DNA from: Quercus robur
Taxonomy: Eukaryota > Streptophyta > Magnoliopsida > Fagales > Fagaceae
DNA length: 64,000 nt
NCBI RefSeq assembly: GCF_932294415.1
Contig: NC_065543.1
Location: forward strand, 28,973,530 to 29,037,529
Direction: 5' to 3'
Program-made: the position numbers and the translations under genes
The notes under the pieces: model-generated
What the model saw: only the letters and a program-made list of their open reading frames with translations
What the model was told of the DNA's origin: nothing
Database searches by the model: none
In this document: piece after piece, positions 34,527 to 47,501 of the stretch
Layout of the letters: every line of letters begins with the position of its first letter
How positions within the stretch are numbered: the stretch's first letter is position 1

Positions 34527-36369
34527 TGCGTAAATGCACTTTTAGTCCTTACATTTCGACTTTTTTCCATTTTGGTCCCTACATTTTAATTTTACCACTT
34601 TTAGTCCCTAAACCAATTAACGCATGACATTTAAGTCCTTTCTGTCACCCAACTAATGGGGAAAGCTAAAGTGGCTGACGGAGAAATAAAATAATGATAT
34701 TTTTTTACACATGACCCCACCCACTTTGACACATGGCTTTCCCACCCCAAACCTAGTCACGTGTATGTCACTCACCAACCAATCTAGCTCGTGAAGGTTG
34801 CACACTACTTGTTGGGCTCGTGCATATCCCCTAAAATTCCTCCTGTGACGGCGGTGAGTGGATGAGTCTAGCTGAAGTGGTAAATTGGGAGTTTTGGTCA
34901 TTTGTTTTCAAGCAACCAATGTCCGTGGATGGATAGGAATTCGGACATAGGTCACTTCCTTGTTGTTGGTAGTTTTGATGGAGAGACAACTCATCAATTG
35001 GTTGAGATGGTCCAAAGGGAGTGGTTGGTTGTGGGGAGGGGAGAGTTGCATGGGCATGGGATTGAGGGATGGGTGATGAGGACTCACCATTGGTGATAAT
35101 GAAAGCTGGAGGTTTGAGTTGGTTGGCGTGGGTGTCGTGGAATCCTGGTCAGATGAGAGGGCCATGTGAGTGAATGGTTGAACTCTGTTTTGGGATATAT
35201 AAAACAAGGGATGAGGTTAATTCGGTTTGAGAGGTAAAAGATGGCAAAGGACATGTACATGCATGGGTTGTACGTGGACAGCTGGCCATATCTAGCCCAA
35301 CCACCAACACCGTCAGCCACGCCAATAGTGTTCTTCTCCGCAAAGATAAAGTGAGCATCGTCACCTTAAGATTGGGGATTTCCTGCTTTGTCCTTAAGGG
35401 TATAGTGCGAACCAAAACTCATCCTCATGCATCCCCTTCCTCATTCCTGCAGCACATGAATTAACACCACTTTTCCATCAACACGTCCTTTCTTGAAGAT
35501 CATGTTGGATCCAAATAGAAAAAAAACCTACAAGAAATTTTGGAGTTGTAGAGGAAGTAGAAATAAAAGGAGGGTTTGAGTTAAAATTATATAGACATAA
35601 GAGTTAGAAGATATTATAAATTATTGCTCATGCATGTACATGTCTTTTGCCATCTTTTACCTCTCAAATCGAATTAGCCTCATCCCCTGTTTCATATATC
35701 CTAAAACAGAGTTCAACCATTCACCCACATGGCCCCCTCATCTGACCAAGATTCCACAACACCTACGCCAACCAACCTGGACCTCTAGTTCTCACTATCA
35801 CCAATGGGGAGGCCTCATCACCCATCCCTTAATCCCATGCCCATACAACTCTCCCCTCCCCACGACCACCCACTCCCTCTGAACCATCTCAACCAATTGA
35901 TGAGCTGCCTCTCCATCAAAACTACCAACAACGAGAAAGTGACCTATGTTCGAATTCCTATCCATCCACGGACATTGGTTGCTTGGAACCAAATGACCAA
36001 AACTCCCATCTTACCACTTCGGCTAAACTAATCCACTCACCGCCGTCATAGGAGGAATTTCAGCGGACATGCATAAGCCCGATGAGTAGTGTGCAACCTT
36101 TGTGGGCTGGATTTATTGGTGAGTGACATACACGTGATTGGGTTTGGGGCAGGAAAGCCACATGTCAAAGTGGGTGGGGCCATGTGTAAAAAAAATATCA
36201 TTATTTTATTCCTCCATCAGCCACTTCAGCTTTCCCCCTTAGTTGGGTGACGGAAAAGACTTAAATGTCTTATGTTAATTTGTTTAGGGACTAAAAGTGG
36301 TAAAATTAAGATGTAGGGACCAAAATGGAAAAAAAGTCAAAATGTAGGGACTAAAAGTGCATTTACGCC
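34527..36369. mobile_element. Mutator-like element (Pack-MULE), 9-bp target duplication
   Basis: Two long inverted arms, 34527-35265 and 35629-36369 (about 740 bp each), enclose a 363-bp core. Ends read TGCGTAAATGCACTTTTAG and GGCGTAAATGCACTTTTAG. A perfect 9-bp duplication, tttattcaa, flanks it at 34518-34526 and 36370-36378. Very long terminal inverted repeats and 9-bp duplications are the signature of the Mutator superfamily. No MURA transposase is present. The core carries a host gene fragment (separate entry), so this is a Pack-MULE. Arm similarity looks high by eye along the whole length. Confidence 0.88.
35266..35520 (-). pseudogene. Captured protein phosphatase 2C fragment
   Basis: On the minus strand from 35428 downward one frame reads MRMSFGSHYTLKDKAGNPQS, a TAA stop, then GDDAHFIFAEKNTIG and VADGVGGWARYG. 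This is the N-terminal part of plant PP2C-type phosphatases, including the (G)DDAHF motif and the GVADGVGGWA motif whose aspartates bind metal. Upstream (to about 35510) a CTGCAG before gaatgagg could be an intron acceptor, which would mean genomic DNA was captured. The fragment stops at the arm boundary, so it covers only the first part of the catalytic domain and cannot be an active phosphatase. Confidence 0.78.
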
Positions 36370-36503
36370 TTTATTCAAACCTATTATATGCTTCTGTTAG
36401 AATAAATATATATACAAACTATAAAATTGATCTCATTTTTCCCACATGTATTGGAGTTGGGGTTTTTTATAATAAAAAATTCCCTCTCCTCTTTTTTAAT
36501 ATT

Positions 36504-37803
36504 TGTTGAGGTCAAAAAAATCATGACACCAAGGCCCAAAGAAAGAAAACACAATTGGCCAATCCCATGACAAGTAATCATAAAAGGGATGAATTCACCA
36601 CAAAGAAAAAGGATGGTAAGCCCAAAAGTTTTGAAGGCTAAAATCCACGGAAAGAAAAGCTTAGCTTGCTAGGATCAGGGGATCGAGGAGAGTCCAGTAG
36701 AAAGAGCTGGGTCGGGATCCCCAGGGGCCGCCAAAGGCTTGGGATCCTTAGGACGCACAGCACAACTGAGGTAGGATTGAGACAACTCAAAAGAAGTATC
36801 AAAAAAAGCACAAGGAACGAAGGACAGACATGTCCTTCTCAAGCACCCAGTGATACAGCAAGGAGTCAGAAAGCATGAGGTAACCGTTCGTAAACAAAGG
36901 GGGCGGTACTTCAGGGAAGCTAGAATGAAGAACTATAAGGAGAAGTGGCTGAAAAAACCTTCAACCCAGCAGGAAAGGATTCCGACCACTTGGGAAAATT
37001 GACAAGAAAAGGGACAACCAAAAGCTGAAAAGGTAAGGAGCCAAAAGCTGAGGTCAGCTACCTAAGGGCACCTCGGAATGGAAAGTCAGCAAGGAACTTT
37101 CAGGGAGACAGCACCAAAAGGAGAAAATTATGAGGAATAAGGAAAGAACCAGCCCTCTGAGTGACTGGCGTAGCACGAGCTCTGATGCCAAGGGGAGCAA
37201 AAGAAAGAAGTTAGTGGTACCCCGGAACCTTACCATGACATTATAAAAGGGGAAGGCAGCTAGCATTGAAGGGGCAATCGAGCAGTAGTGAACCATAACG
37301 GAATCATTGAGAAAACTCTGTCAAAACTTAGAGAAAGCAGTAAAAGAAAAAGAGAAATACTTCTTGGTATTCCAATACAGCCACTGTAGAACATATTCTG
37401 ATTTAAAGAGATTCAAACTTTGCAAGTCTTGAAGGTTTGAATAGCCATCTAAGTTTGTGATTTTCGAGCTTATTTGGATCTTGTAACATGTCTTAGTGAG
37501 TACATTGTAATCCATAATTAAGAAAATAATCAAATATTTCATATTGACTTGAGGATCCCTAACAGTCATTATGTATTTATTTTTCCTTGTTACATTGTTT
37601 TCCTTTTGCTGTTATTCTTGCTATTCAATATATGTATATTCTTGTTTGCTAGTGTACACGTGTTGTAGGATCCTTGCCATGTGCACCACTTGGTTTGTAA
37701 ACAGCCCATTTAGCTGCGGTGAACCAAGCCTAGTCCACCAAACCACAAGTATTTGGCCCAAAATCCTTAGGCCTGGGAGCTAAGAAAAAAAGGCTCCCAC
37801 ACA
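36504..37803 (+). mobile_element. Probable solo LTR, 1.3 kb
   Basis: The sequence starts TGTTGAGGTC and ends GGCTCCCACACA. Flanking 5-mers ATATT and ATGTT differ by one base. TATAAAAG at 37243-37250 and the downstream leader-like segment suit an LTR promoter read on the plus strand. There is no internal region. The boundaries are less secure than for the other solo LTRs here. Confidence 0.55.
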
Positions 37804-37956
37804 ATGTTTCTATCAACAATGTCACACTCTTAACAATATCTTTATTGTTGTTCAAGTACAATCCTTTCAAGATCTAAACCAACACTTAGGGTCTGTTTGG
37901 GTGGAAAAGTGAGAGGATAGAAAATTGGTGAGAGGATGGAAAAGTTGAGAGATGAA

Positions 37957-38806
37957 GGCTGTGTTTGTTTCAGTGTAAAATATTTTCCGGGTGTAAAATA
38001 TTTTCAGGTGAAAATATTTTCAGGAAAGGAAAATATTTTCTAGTGTTTGGTTGCATTGTAAAAATTATATTAGAAAATAATTTTCAGTGTTTGCTAATAT
38101 TCTGAAATGCTATTTTCCTACAAATTTTTCACACTTTCTCAGCCATTTTCTCAACTTCCAAACAAATTTTATTTCAGAAAATCCACCACCACCACCCACA
38201 CACCACCACCCCCAGAAAATCCACCACTATCCACACAAAACCCACCACCACACAACACAGAAACCACCAAAACGCCACCACCCACACCACCACAACAACA
38301 ACAAAAAAATCAGAGATCAAGCAGATCGGCGAGAGAGCAGATTGACGAGAGAGTGATTGGCGATCAAGCAGATCGGCGACAACCAGACCCGGTTCAAAAG
38401 GGAGAGGGAGATCGAGAAAGAGAGAGATTGGCGGCGCGAACTGAGAACTCGACGGTGGGATCTCACCACTGTGTCTGGGGTTGGGGTGCGATCTCGCCAC
38501 TGCGTTTGGGGTTGGGCCGCTGCTCACTCTCCCTACTCTCTCTTTTTTCTCTCTCTCTCTCTCTACCATTCCGCTGCGTCTGTGAGTCCTTTTTTCTCTC
38601 TCTCTTTCTCTCTTTACGCGTCTGTGAGTTCCGGAAGTGATTTGAAGGTAAAATAAAAATGAAAATGCTTTTACAGGGTCAGAGGGCATATTTTACGGTC
38701 AACGGAAATGATTTTCCGTTTGACCCAATTTTCCTTGTGCACCCAAACACCCTCAAGGGTGTAAAACGTTTTCCTGATTTCCTTTACTTCCGAAACAAAC
38801 GCAGCC
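37957..38806. mobile_element. Nested TIR element, GGCTGYGTTTGTTTC ends
   Basis: The left end GGCTGTGTTTGTTTC matches the reverse-complemented right end GGCTGCGTTTGTTTC at 14 of 15 positions. Internal words attttcc and gtaaaatattttc occur near both ends. The flanks agree with uninterrupted sequence of the host element, for example aaaaagtc-ttttgttt beside the right end. The target duplication is unclear. The interior has a (CT)n-rich segment and proline/histidine-rich open frames at 38107-38640, which I consider compositional. Confidence 0.65.
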
Positions 38807-39399
38807 AAAAAGTCTTTTGTTTGATTAAGGAGAAAACTGGGAGGATATAAAATGTAGTTTTGCACTTATTACCTAATATGCAAGAAATAATTTGGTTGTA
38901 CTCATTAAATAAGAAAAAAAATTACTTATTATTAATTAAAATTAATAAAATTAAAACATCATACATATAAACTTATATCATTTTTTTTTTCTAGGATTTT
39001 GCTTTCTCTCTTTTAAAAAAAAAAATAATTATTATGCACAAATATTTGAAAACCGCGAGTGGGGGCTTCTGTGGATTTTCATGTGTGTTGTTATAAAAAC
39101 TCACTTGAGAAATGTGTTCACTTTTTAATTTTTGCTTGTGGGCTTAAAAATAAACACAATACCTAAGCTAAGAAATTCTTAAGGTTGCATTTCAATCGAA
39201 TCTTTGGTTGGCTTAAGCTATAGGATCCACCTAGGCCTTAATTTTCTTTGAATTTTTCAGTTTTTAGATTTAGAGTAATATATGGATCTTCGAATAGTTT
39301 CTCACATTATACCCAGAAGGAGTCTTAAACAAGAATCAAGAGTATTTTATTGAGTATTTCTCTTTCAAAGCAAGCCACACTTACCAGTAGATTAGCTTG

Positions 39400-39467
39400 G
39401 AGAGAGAGAGAGAGAGAGAGAGAGAGATACGGCAGAGCCGTGTAGAGTGAGAAGCAAGAAGATATCT

Positions 39468-39500
<33 letters not shown>
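39400..39500. repeat. (AG)n and (AT)n microsatellites
   Basis: An AG run spans about 39400-39427 and an AT run spans about 39470-39499. Confidence 0.85.
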
Positions 39501-39502
<2 letters not shown>

Positions 39503-39785
39503 TTTTAGGGTGAATATATCTCAAATATGTGTGGTGAAGGTGTTTGGAGGGTAGGTGAGACGCATTAAAGAATTGGGGGCAAAATGATAATTGTGTTGAC
39601 AAGCATATTTTCATGCAAGTTTTTTCTTCAAATCGAAGAGATCAATTTTTTGTGAATCCCGGAAGAAAATGCGTGAGCCCCACCAAAAATTATCCCTCTT
39701 TTCTCTCCTTACCAAATAACACCAAATCCTCATTTCTCTCCCTTCTTTTGTATCATCCCTATTTCATCTCCAATCAAACATACTC

Positions 39786-40689
39786 TTAAGGAATCACCGC
39801 TAAACATTGTCTCACATGCCCACAGGATAAAAAACTTGCTACCTATTGTGCCATATGCGAGAATGGGTAAGTACAATTTTTTCCCTAAGGTAGTAAGTTG
39901 TAATTGGATTGGTGCATCACTTTCACATGCCCATCAACACAACTTCTATAGCATCAACCATTGCAGCCCACCTCTACGTGGAGTCAAACATGACATAGCA
40001 ATCAACTATTTAAAAATACAGCCACGCTATCAACATATCATTTCTAGTAAAATGTTAGGGACCAAACTAAATCAATTTTGAAAAATGTTAAATAGAAAAA
40101 ATTACTTCAATTAGTGACTTGAATTAGAGAATGAAATCAGAAGCTTGGCCTTTTTTCCCTCAATATCAATAACCTGGTTGGGCCCTCAAAAATTCTTGAT
40201 TCACACCATGTTCAGCAACCACCTGCAGTGTGTTGGTTTAGTTAAAGACTAAAATTTCATTCTCACAAAATAGTTGCTTACAAAAGCACCATGTTCAGGC
40301 CTTTTCAAAGGAACCCCCTTTTACATTTGATGGGACCACGTCTTATTTGAGACAGTCCAGTTTCGCACACCATATCATATGCAAGGTGAAGGAGAAAGCC
40401 TCTTTCAGGAGTGGACTGATCAAGGGTATATAAGGCAACAAAACTGATTTTCATTTTCTGCTGCTTCTTCCTTTTTTTTTTTTTTTTTTTATTTTAATTA
40501 TAAACTCAAAATCTAGAAACCATGCTATGCAATCTTTGAAAGGTATGATGCTCTACCCGATATATTTCCTTTGTATAAACAGAAGGGCCCAATGTACACC
40601 ATCAAAATCACATTAAAAACCTTTCATCTGTTTCTAGATCCTGAAAAAATTTCAACCCTAGCCTGAATCTGTAACCAAAATCAGTCAAT
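39786..40689. other. 3' flank of the HARBI1-like gene
   Basis: No feature beyond a T tract near 40472-40491. The sequence just left of 40690 should be the 3' UTR of the minus-strand gene. Confidence 0.5.
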
Positions 40690-42157
40690 TTACATGGCTG
40701 ATAAATCCCGGATGTAGTCATTCCACATCTCAGTTGCAATGGAGTCTCGCAGCTGTGAAGAAATTTCTAGTTGCTCGGTTTCAATACCTATGTCCAGAGC
40801 TTGGGTGTCAATATGCATCACAGGCTGTTCCACCTCTATAGGGGGCAATGGTTCCTCAATTTGTAGTACAGAAGTATCTTCATCATAAGTTCTAAAAATC
40901 CAATCATCTGGTTTCTCCCTACGAATGTAATTGTGTATTGCACATGCTGCCACAACCAACTTCACCTGTGTTTGTAATGGGTATGGAGGAGCAGACATCA
41001 ATATAGGGAATCGTGCCTTCAAAGCGCCATATATGCGATCACTAGCATTTCGTAACAATGAGTGTCGTTGATTAAATAGCTCTCTGGCATCTTGTGGATG
41101 ATAGCCACTAGGATATTCCTTTAAGTAATAGGGAACACCATGATATGGGGCAATGAAACCTGGCATATTTGCATATTTGTTGTCTACAAGGTAGTACTTT
41201 CCTGCAGCATCAAAATTTCATATGCAGTAGTCAAAGTAAGAACTTCAAGGAGTTCGGACAGTACAATACATTTCTTGAAATAAGAATTTAAAAAAAGATA
41301 CCAAATATGTACTAGCAGATCCTTTCCCAATGCCAATTTAGAAAAATCATAAATGCCATTTTAAGTGGATGTAAAAACGTCTGAGTAAGCATGACTTTCC
41401 AAATATGCAGAATACCTTCAGGGACCGGCAGCTTGCTTCGCCTTGTGAGTGCTGAATTCAGGACTTGCAAATCTGATGCTGAACCTTCCCAGCCAGCTAG
41501 AACATAATGGAACTTGAGATCAAATGAAAAAGCTGCTAGAACATTTTGTGAAAGCATGCCATTCTTATCGCGGAAAGGTCCTTGCTCATCTACACCTACC
41601 ATCACTGGAATATGGATACCATCAACTGCTCCCACACAATCCTAGCAGAAAAGAATTAAAAATGAGTAATAATTACCAAGAAATGAGACCTTGATCTAAC
41701 TTAATTACCCAGGTACCTGAAAGTATGGATAGAATCTTGGATCTTCCATGATCTCAGGTGGAACATCGGACCCTGGAGGCTGAAAAAAATCTAATGAAAT
41801 TGCCATAATTGCAGTCAAAACATTATTGAAATGGCGACTGATGGTTTCTCCTGAATATCGGAATAACTCTTGGACAGCTCGTGTCCTTAGATTATGGCCA
41901 ACTATGAACATGAAAATGGCTAATTGCTCCTCAATCTTTATTCGATTTGTGTGACGTAGCAAGCCTTTTGCTTGCAAAATATCACACAGCTTGTAAAACA
42001 CATGCTTATCCATGCGAAAATTTTCCAAACACCGTTCATTTTGACCATTAAGTACTTCATCTACAAATTTTGCACCATTAGACGCCACACCATGAGTCAG
42101 TTCTTTTGGAATGTAATTCCCAGGGGCTCCATCCTTTTCATCATCAGAGCTATCCAT
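40690..42157 (-). CDS. HARBI1/ALP1-like transposase-derived protein, three coding exons
   Basis: Coding exons on the minus strand are 42157-41717, 41641-41416 and 41201-40690. Donors GTACCT and GTATTC and acceptors GCTAG and CTGCAG keep the frame and give 392 residues. The N-terminal part (RMDKHVFYKLCDILQ, IEEQLAIFMFIVGHN) is the helix-turn-helix-like region of PIF/Harbinger transposases. The DDE_Tnp_4 domain follows: GAVDGIHIPV (first Asp), GWEGSASDLQVL (second Asp), YYLVDNKYAN, and FNQRHSLLRNASDRIYGALKARFPIL, given here in a single run only as landmarks FNQRH, RNASDR and LKARFPIL. Where relatives have R-x-x-E-R, this one has ASDR, so the third acidic residue is Asp, not Glu. Members include host genes such as ALP1 and HARBI1. 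Intact exons argue for a domesticated gene; a recent transposon copy is the alternative. Confidence 0.82.
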
Positions 42158-45100
42158 GGCAAAACCAACCTGTACACCCAACAATATTAAGCAAAATTGC
42201 TTATTTAAAAGAGAACAAATAGAAAAAGACGAGACTAATTATATTGGAGAAAAGGAAATGCAAAAGTACTTCATCTAACTTGTAGAAAAGGTAAAAGGCA
42301 GATCAAACAAATGGCAAACCCATTATGTGAAGATGTAAACCCATTCTGTGAATACACTGGAGAATACATCAAAGCGATCAAAAACTCAACACTAATCCTG
42401 CTACCATGGATAACCACAAAGATTCTCCTTAAGAACATCCAATATTGGCGCTACAACATATCCTGCCACCTTGACCTCACATCAAAAGATAATAGCATCT
42501 TTTAATAAGAATTACTGCACCTCCAAAGCCCTGTGCAGTGTGACAATAAGTTCCTTTCATGATTTGAATCCTATACAGTTGTGCTTCTCATAAATAATAA
42601 TAAAAAGGCCTCCATTACACAGTTATAAGAGGCTAAGACAGATTTCACAAAGTGAGCCATTTTGCTGCCTCAAGTAAGCTAACATAGATTAGATCCATTA
42701 ATGATAACTGCTAATCTAAAAGATACCATTCTATTCTCCACAATCTAATAATTTCAAGTGCAGAATTTTATGACTAAGGCACCAAAACAGGTCACAACCC
42801 TAGTACAGAGGAAGTAGACATTATCCAAATCCAAATGCTCATGTCCAAAGATTTGGAATGCTATATTCCATGATAACCAAACAGAAGTTCTCTCACCCTC
42901 AAAAGCATTCTACCAATAAGCCTCCAAGGCAGAAGTTCAGTTTCCAAGAAGAAGTGACCTATAAGTTATGTCAGACCAAGACCAATCAAAACCAGCAAAC
43001 CAAAGAATAACAAACAGAGTCAGTCCCCTCAAGCATCTCTTTGTCACTCAAACAAATCATATCATGCAAAACAACTTTCAGTTCATAGAGTTGCAGCTAA
43101 TATCATAAAACCAATCTTGCTCACCGTTTCTTCTAGCTACAAGTTTTAACATCTCTGTACTTATAAAAAAAAAAAAAAAAAAAAATTAATGTCTCTGCAA
43201 TCATATGACAAGCAATGAGGATTATCTGTATTCAAACTGCTTGACTAACACAAGCAATGGGGATGGGCTCTTGAATACCCCTAATATGGCCAGAAAAGGC
43301 TTGGCAAAACCATCAACTAAGCTGATTGGTCTGCACTCCCTAGAAAAATAAATTACCAACTTTAAAATAATGAGATCCAAGAATTCAGATTTTGAACTTA
43401 GTGCAGTTATCTTATCTGTAGCACCCCACAAGTTCATTTCAGGCCTCATCACACTAATTAAATTACTCATAATCTTACTAAATATGTTTTGTTATACATT
43501 TATTTCCAAGTAGGTTATAAATCATCCACCCTTTAAACATATTTCTAAAATACATATCCCACATGTTTTTGCTTCATTGCCAATCTTTATGACATACCAA
43601 ATTGAAACTCAATATTGGTCTTCAAGGCATCTAGCTGGCTCTAGCAAGCAACTTGAAAACAAAGATGCATAAATATATATATATATATATAGGCTAACAA
43701 CACCTGTAGCTCCCTCAAAGGTGATACATGGGCCATTTTCTTTTAAAAAATGCACCAACAAAAATCTTTATATATTCCCATACTTGAACTGATAATCATA
43801 ATCTTTTTTTCTTGCTAAATATGCAGCCAATGGGGCCTGAATCCATAGCCTCACTCTACATCCCATTCTTATGAGGGGAGGTAGTGCATTTGAGATAGAG
43901 CTCATTGGGAAACTTGAACTGACTATAATAAACACAAGGAACCAACTAAGAGGACAGTGGCATGGAGAAAAAAGGAACAAACTGGCTATTGAGAAAAACT
44001 ATAGAGCTTCCATCCACCTTCAAAAAACAGTATCCAATAGATGGTCCTCTACAACCATCTTATGGTGTTTTGGAGTTTCTCCAAATTAGATGGCAAGCTA
44101 ATCTTTTACTTGGAAATCTCTTTTAAAAAAAAAAAAAAAAAAAACCGGAAGATAACATGGATTTTTTTTATAAGTGATAATAAGGGATTTCATTAAGAGT
44201 GAAAAGTAGAAGTATAGATATTTTCTATTGTTTGGTAGAGTAGAGAAGGAAGGAAACAAACAGGAGGAATTATCATTTTCTGTACAGGTCTGCTATTTTT
44301 AATCATCCCAAAATTGAAGGAAGATAGGACAGAATGCCTTACATATATAATTCAACAATCTTATCACTCTAATTTATTAATAACAATTCAATACAAGGAC
44401 ACAATAGTGATTTAACACAAGCTGCTTTATTTTTCTCCACTTTTCTTTCCCTCCTAACAAACACTTACAATGGAAAATATAATGTTCCTTTTACCGATCC
44501 TCCTAACATTTTCTTTTCTCTCGCTTTTCTATACTCCCTATCAAATAAAGCCTAACGAAAGCTCTAAAAGAAGAGCTTCCTAAAAGCGACAATCGAAAAC
44601 TCAAATGATCCATAAAATCAATCAAAAAATTACAAGAAAACTCTCTACTCATGGTGCACCACTCAAACAAAGAACATAAACTAAGAAAAAGGGTACTAAA
44701 ATGATGCAAATTATATATATATATATAAATATATTGTAAGGGGATGAATAAACTATTTCTTTTTGTGCGTATTTTTTGGTTTCCCTTTTATTACTCTCTT
44801 CCATTAAATTGTACCATACAATGAATTAGTCCAAAAATTTGACACCTAGGAAATGCTCACGCAGGATGCCTCACTAACACCTTCATTTTAAGAATTAGAT
44901 GTTCATGAAAAGGAAGGAGATATTCTATAAAGTCAAACATGAATATATATTTCAACAGGTAAAAAGCCTCATCATTTGAAATCAAAATAACTAAACGATC
45001 AAAATTTTCAACTCCAAAGAGGTCTATAGAATTATATGCAGATAATTAACATGCCATGTCCATCATGAAAGAAACAAAAGAATAGAAGGAAACAGGAAAT

Positions 45101-45374
45101 ACTTATAATAAAATACAAAACAAATGGATTCAAGAGTTGAATGAACATCCTAAATCCAGGATCAATTGGGAGCCGGTGGCTCTCTAATTATTTTCTCCTT
45201 AAAAAAGTGTATTTTATTTTATGCTCTTCTATGAGCTGCTTTTAGATTATCACACAATTAAAAGTACTTTGCAAGAAACTGTTGCAAGTTGAGTGCATAC
45301 ATGCAAATGCACACTCAATGTGTATGCCTAGCCCGCTAGGGGGAGTGGGGGATTGATTGAGAGAGCAATTCATT

Positions 45375-45800
45375 TTCTAGTTTTTATTGATGTTGGTACC
45401 GAATGTTGGATTGTTAAGAAGAAACATACCCATAAAATGAGTGTAGCTGAAATGAGGATGTTAAGATAAAAAAGTGGAAATACATGAAAGATAGGATTAA
45501 AAATGAGGAAATCCGCTTAAAGTTAGGGCTAGCCCCTATTAATGAAAAGATGAGGCAGAGTCGCTTAAGATGGTTTGGTCATGTTCAAAGGAGAGTGATT
45601 AATGCACTAGAAAAAAAGAGTGAGTTAGTCCAAAATGAGAGAACAAAAAGAGGTAGAGGAAGACCAAAAATGACATTACTAGAAGTAATAAATGGACATG
45701 TCAATTAAAGAAATAATGGAGAGCATGACTTCAAATAGAATAGAATAGAATGGAGGGAAAAAATACATGTGATCAATCCTAACTAATCTATTGAGGATCC
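45375..45800 (+). mobile_element. RTE-type LINE fragment (RT C-terminus)
   Basis: Frames read TECWIVKK, HKMSVAEMRMLR, then MKDRIKNEEIRLKLGLAPINEKM, quoted here only to RIKNEEIR and LAPINEKM, and RLRWFGHVQRR, followed by RIEWREKIHV-NP. These are the conserved end of RTE-clade reverse transcriptases in plants. A stop replaces the tryptophan after EMRMLR. Only about 425 bp of the 3' end remain. Confidence 0.85.
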
Positions 45801-46639
45801 ATAGCTGACCCCAAAATGCTTACATGGTCTTTGAGACCTAACATCCCTGAACAGTTCAACATAATTAAGTCCTAATATTTAATATCAATCTATAGACAAG
45901 TTCAATGCTAATCTCTTGAACAGCTGAACCTCCATTTTAGCAGATAACATTATACTAAAGAGGAAAAATAGCCTTCCATATTTTTCCCATATGATAATGA
46001 TCAACAAATAATGAAAAACTATTGAATAACGACAAAAAGAAGGTTAGGTTGCTTCAGGACTTTCCGTTGTTCTATAACCACATAATTTCCAATGGTGCAG
46101 TCTAGGGTCCTGAGTGTTTCAAAAGAAAGGGCAGAGCTATTGCCTAAAATATCGAACTACATTCTTCTTTCTCCATTTCAACAAAGCTGATGACTAAAAA
46201 CTAACTCATTCTTTGTTTGCAGTCAAGAAAAGAAACCTATCAATAACAAATTATTTTCTGAAGAATCATCAACATTTCAATACCCCCAACTCTAGCCTCT
46301 TAAATCAAAATTGTGACAGACCAGCTGCAAAAGAGCCTACTTGCTTTAACAAAAATATGAGAACACAACAATAAGATGTTCCGCTCCAATTGGAAGGTTC
46401 AAAGACAAATAATGATGGACGAACAGCCCTAATTTACACTTTTACTTTATTTATTTATTTATCTAAGGAACATATCCAAAGCATTGCCATGCCATCGCAA
46501 AAACAATGTAACCCAGCAAATGCACCCCAGCTCTATTGGACCAAGGCTATAATAAGGCTTGCCAAAATCAACTTTCGCAATATGCGCTGCAAGAAAGTGT
46601 TCAAAACACTAGGATCCTAAGAAACAACAAGAATAAGCC

Positions 46640-46745
46640 AAGAGCCTTGTAGCTCAACTGGCACATCTTGGTATTTCCAACAAAGACACACAGGGTTCAA
46701 ATTCCCACTCCCCCATTGTCACTAACAAATTATAAAAATTAATGA
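46640..46745 (+). mobile_element. tRNA-derived SINE-like sequence
   Basis: A-box-like tagctcaactgg (46650-46661) and B-box ggttcaaattcc (46694-46705) are spaced as in tRNA-derived SINEs, and the sequence ends near gtcactaacaaattata. It is too long between boxes and lacks a cloverleaf, so it is not a tRNA gene. Target duplications were not found. Confidence 0.6.
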
Positions 46746-47288
46746 ACATATTTTCTATCAGGGCCTCATATGTATGTAGACATGATCATAATCTTGCATT
46801 GAAAAACACACAATTTCAAGCACCCAACAAGAATGTGAATAAATGTAGCAAGCAAATTGGCAGACAAAGAAGAAGCAAAACTCATTATAATACCTACCAA
46901 ATTCTCTCCTTTTTTTTTTTTTTTTTTTTTTGTAAGTATAATATCTGCCAAATTCTTTCTAAACCATATAGAAAAAGAAAAAAACGAAAGGAAATATAAC
47001 TTTTACAATGAACCTCACAAACAAGAACTCATTATCAAATCATTATATCATCAAAATTTTGTTCTCAAAGAACCCAAAAAAAAGCACCCCATTTGGTACC
47101 CGAGAAAAACGGTTTCATAAGCCGCATTTTGGACTCTCACAGTAGAGTTCAGCCATTACTGTTCTTTCAGGGTACGAAGTAACAAAGAAAATAATCAAGA
47201 ATCAAACAATCAAAAAAACCCAATTCCCTTTTTTCCCACATTTTTATAGGAAAAACCAAAAAAAAAAAAAAAAACCTTAAACCCATAC

Positions 47289-47463
47289 CTGAAAAAACGG
47301 AAGACAAAACAGTGTCTGAGGATTTACTCACTCCCTCCCACCCTCCACCGCTTGAGGCGTTGAAGTGAAATTTGTTGTTCTGAGAAACCGAGGCAGATGA
47401 GAAGAGAGGGGATAGTGAAGAATTTAAAGCAAATGGGAATAGGGTTTTAGCTTTTTAGGGGAT

Positions 47464-47501
<38 letters not shown>

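Larger units (their letters stand above)
37891..39785. mobile_element. TIR element with nested insertion
   Basis: The left end ttagggtctgtttgggtgg and the reverse-complemented right end cttaagagtatgtttgattgg share TGTTTG and a TTA, so this may be a degraded PIF-type element related to the remnant at 2199-2911. The next words, gtgagaggatagaaaat, occur at both loci. It is expanded by the nested element at 37957-38806 and by GA and AT microsatellites. The right boundary is tentative. Confidence 0.4.
42158..47288 (-). other. Probable long first intron with repeat debris
   Basis: The acceptor GTGTACAG at 42170 lies twelve bases before the start codon, and a donor CAG/GTATGG lies at 47288 beside a leader-like exon, so about 5.1 kb may be one intron in the 5' UTR. 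It contains an RTE-type LINE fragment, a SINE, (AT)n near 43674-43690 and 44715-44730, and A or T tracts near 43165, 44130 and 46910. No other gene is seen. RNA evidence would be needed to prove the splice. Confidence 0.45.

Noticed and set aside
38107..38689. Open frames of 171-177 residues on both strands
   Set aside because: They lie inside a TIR element, are Pro/His/Ser-rich from CCA/CAC and CT repeats, overlap each other on opposite strands and match no domain.
46650..46705. tRNA gene
   Set aside because: A and B boxes are present, but box spacing and the lack of an acceptor stem or cloverleaf indicate a SINE.
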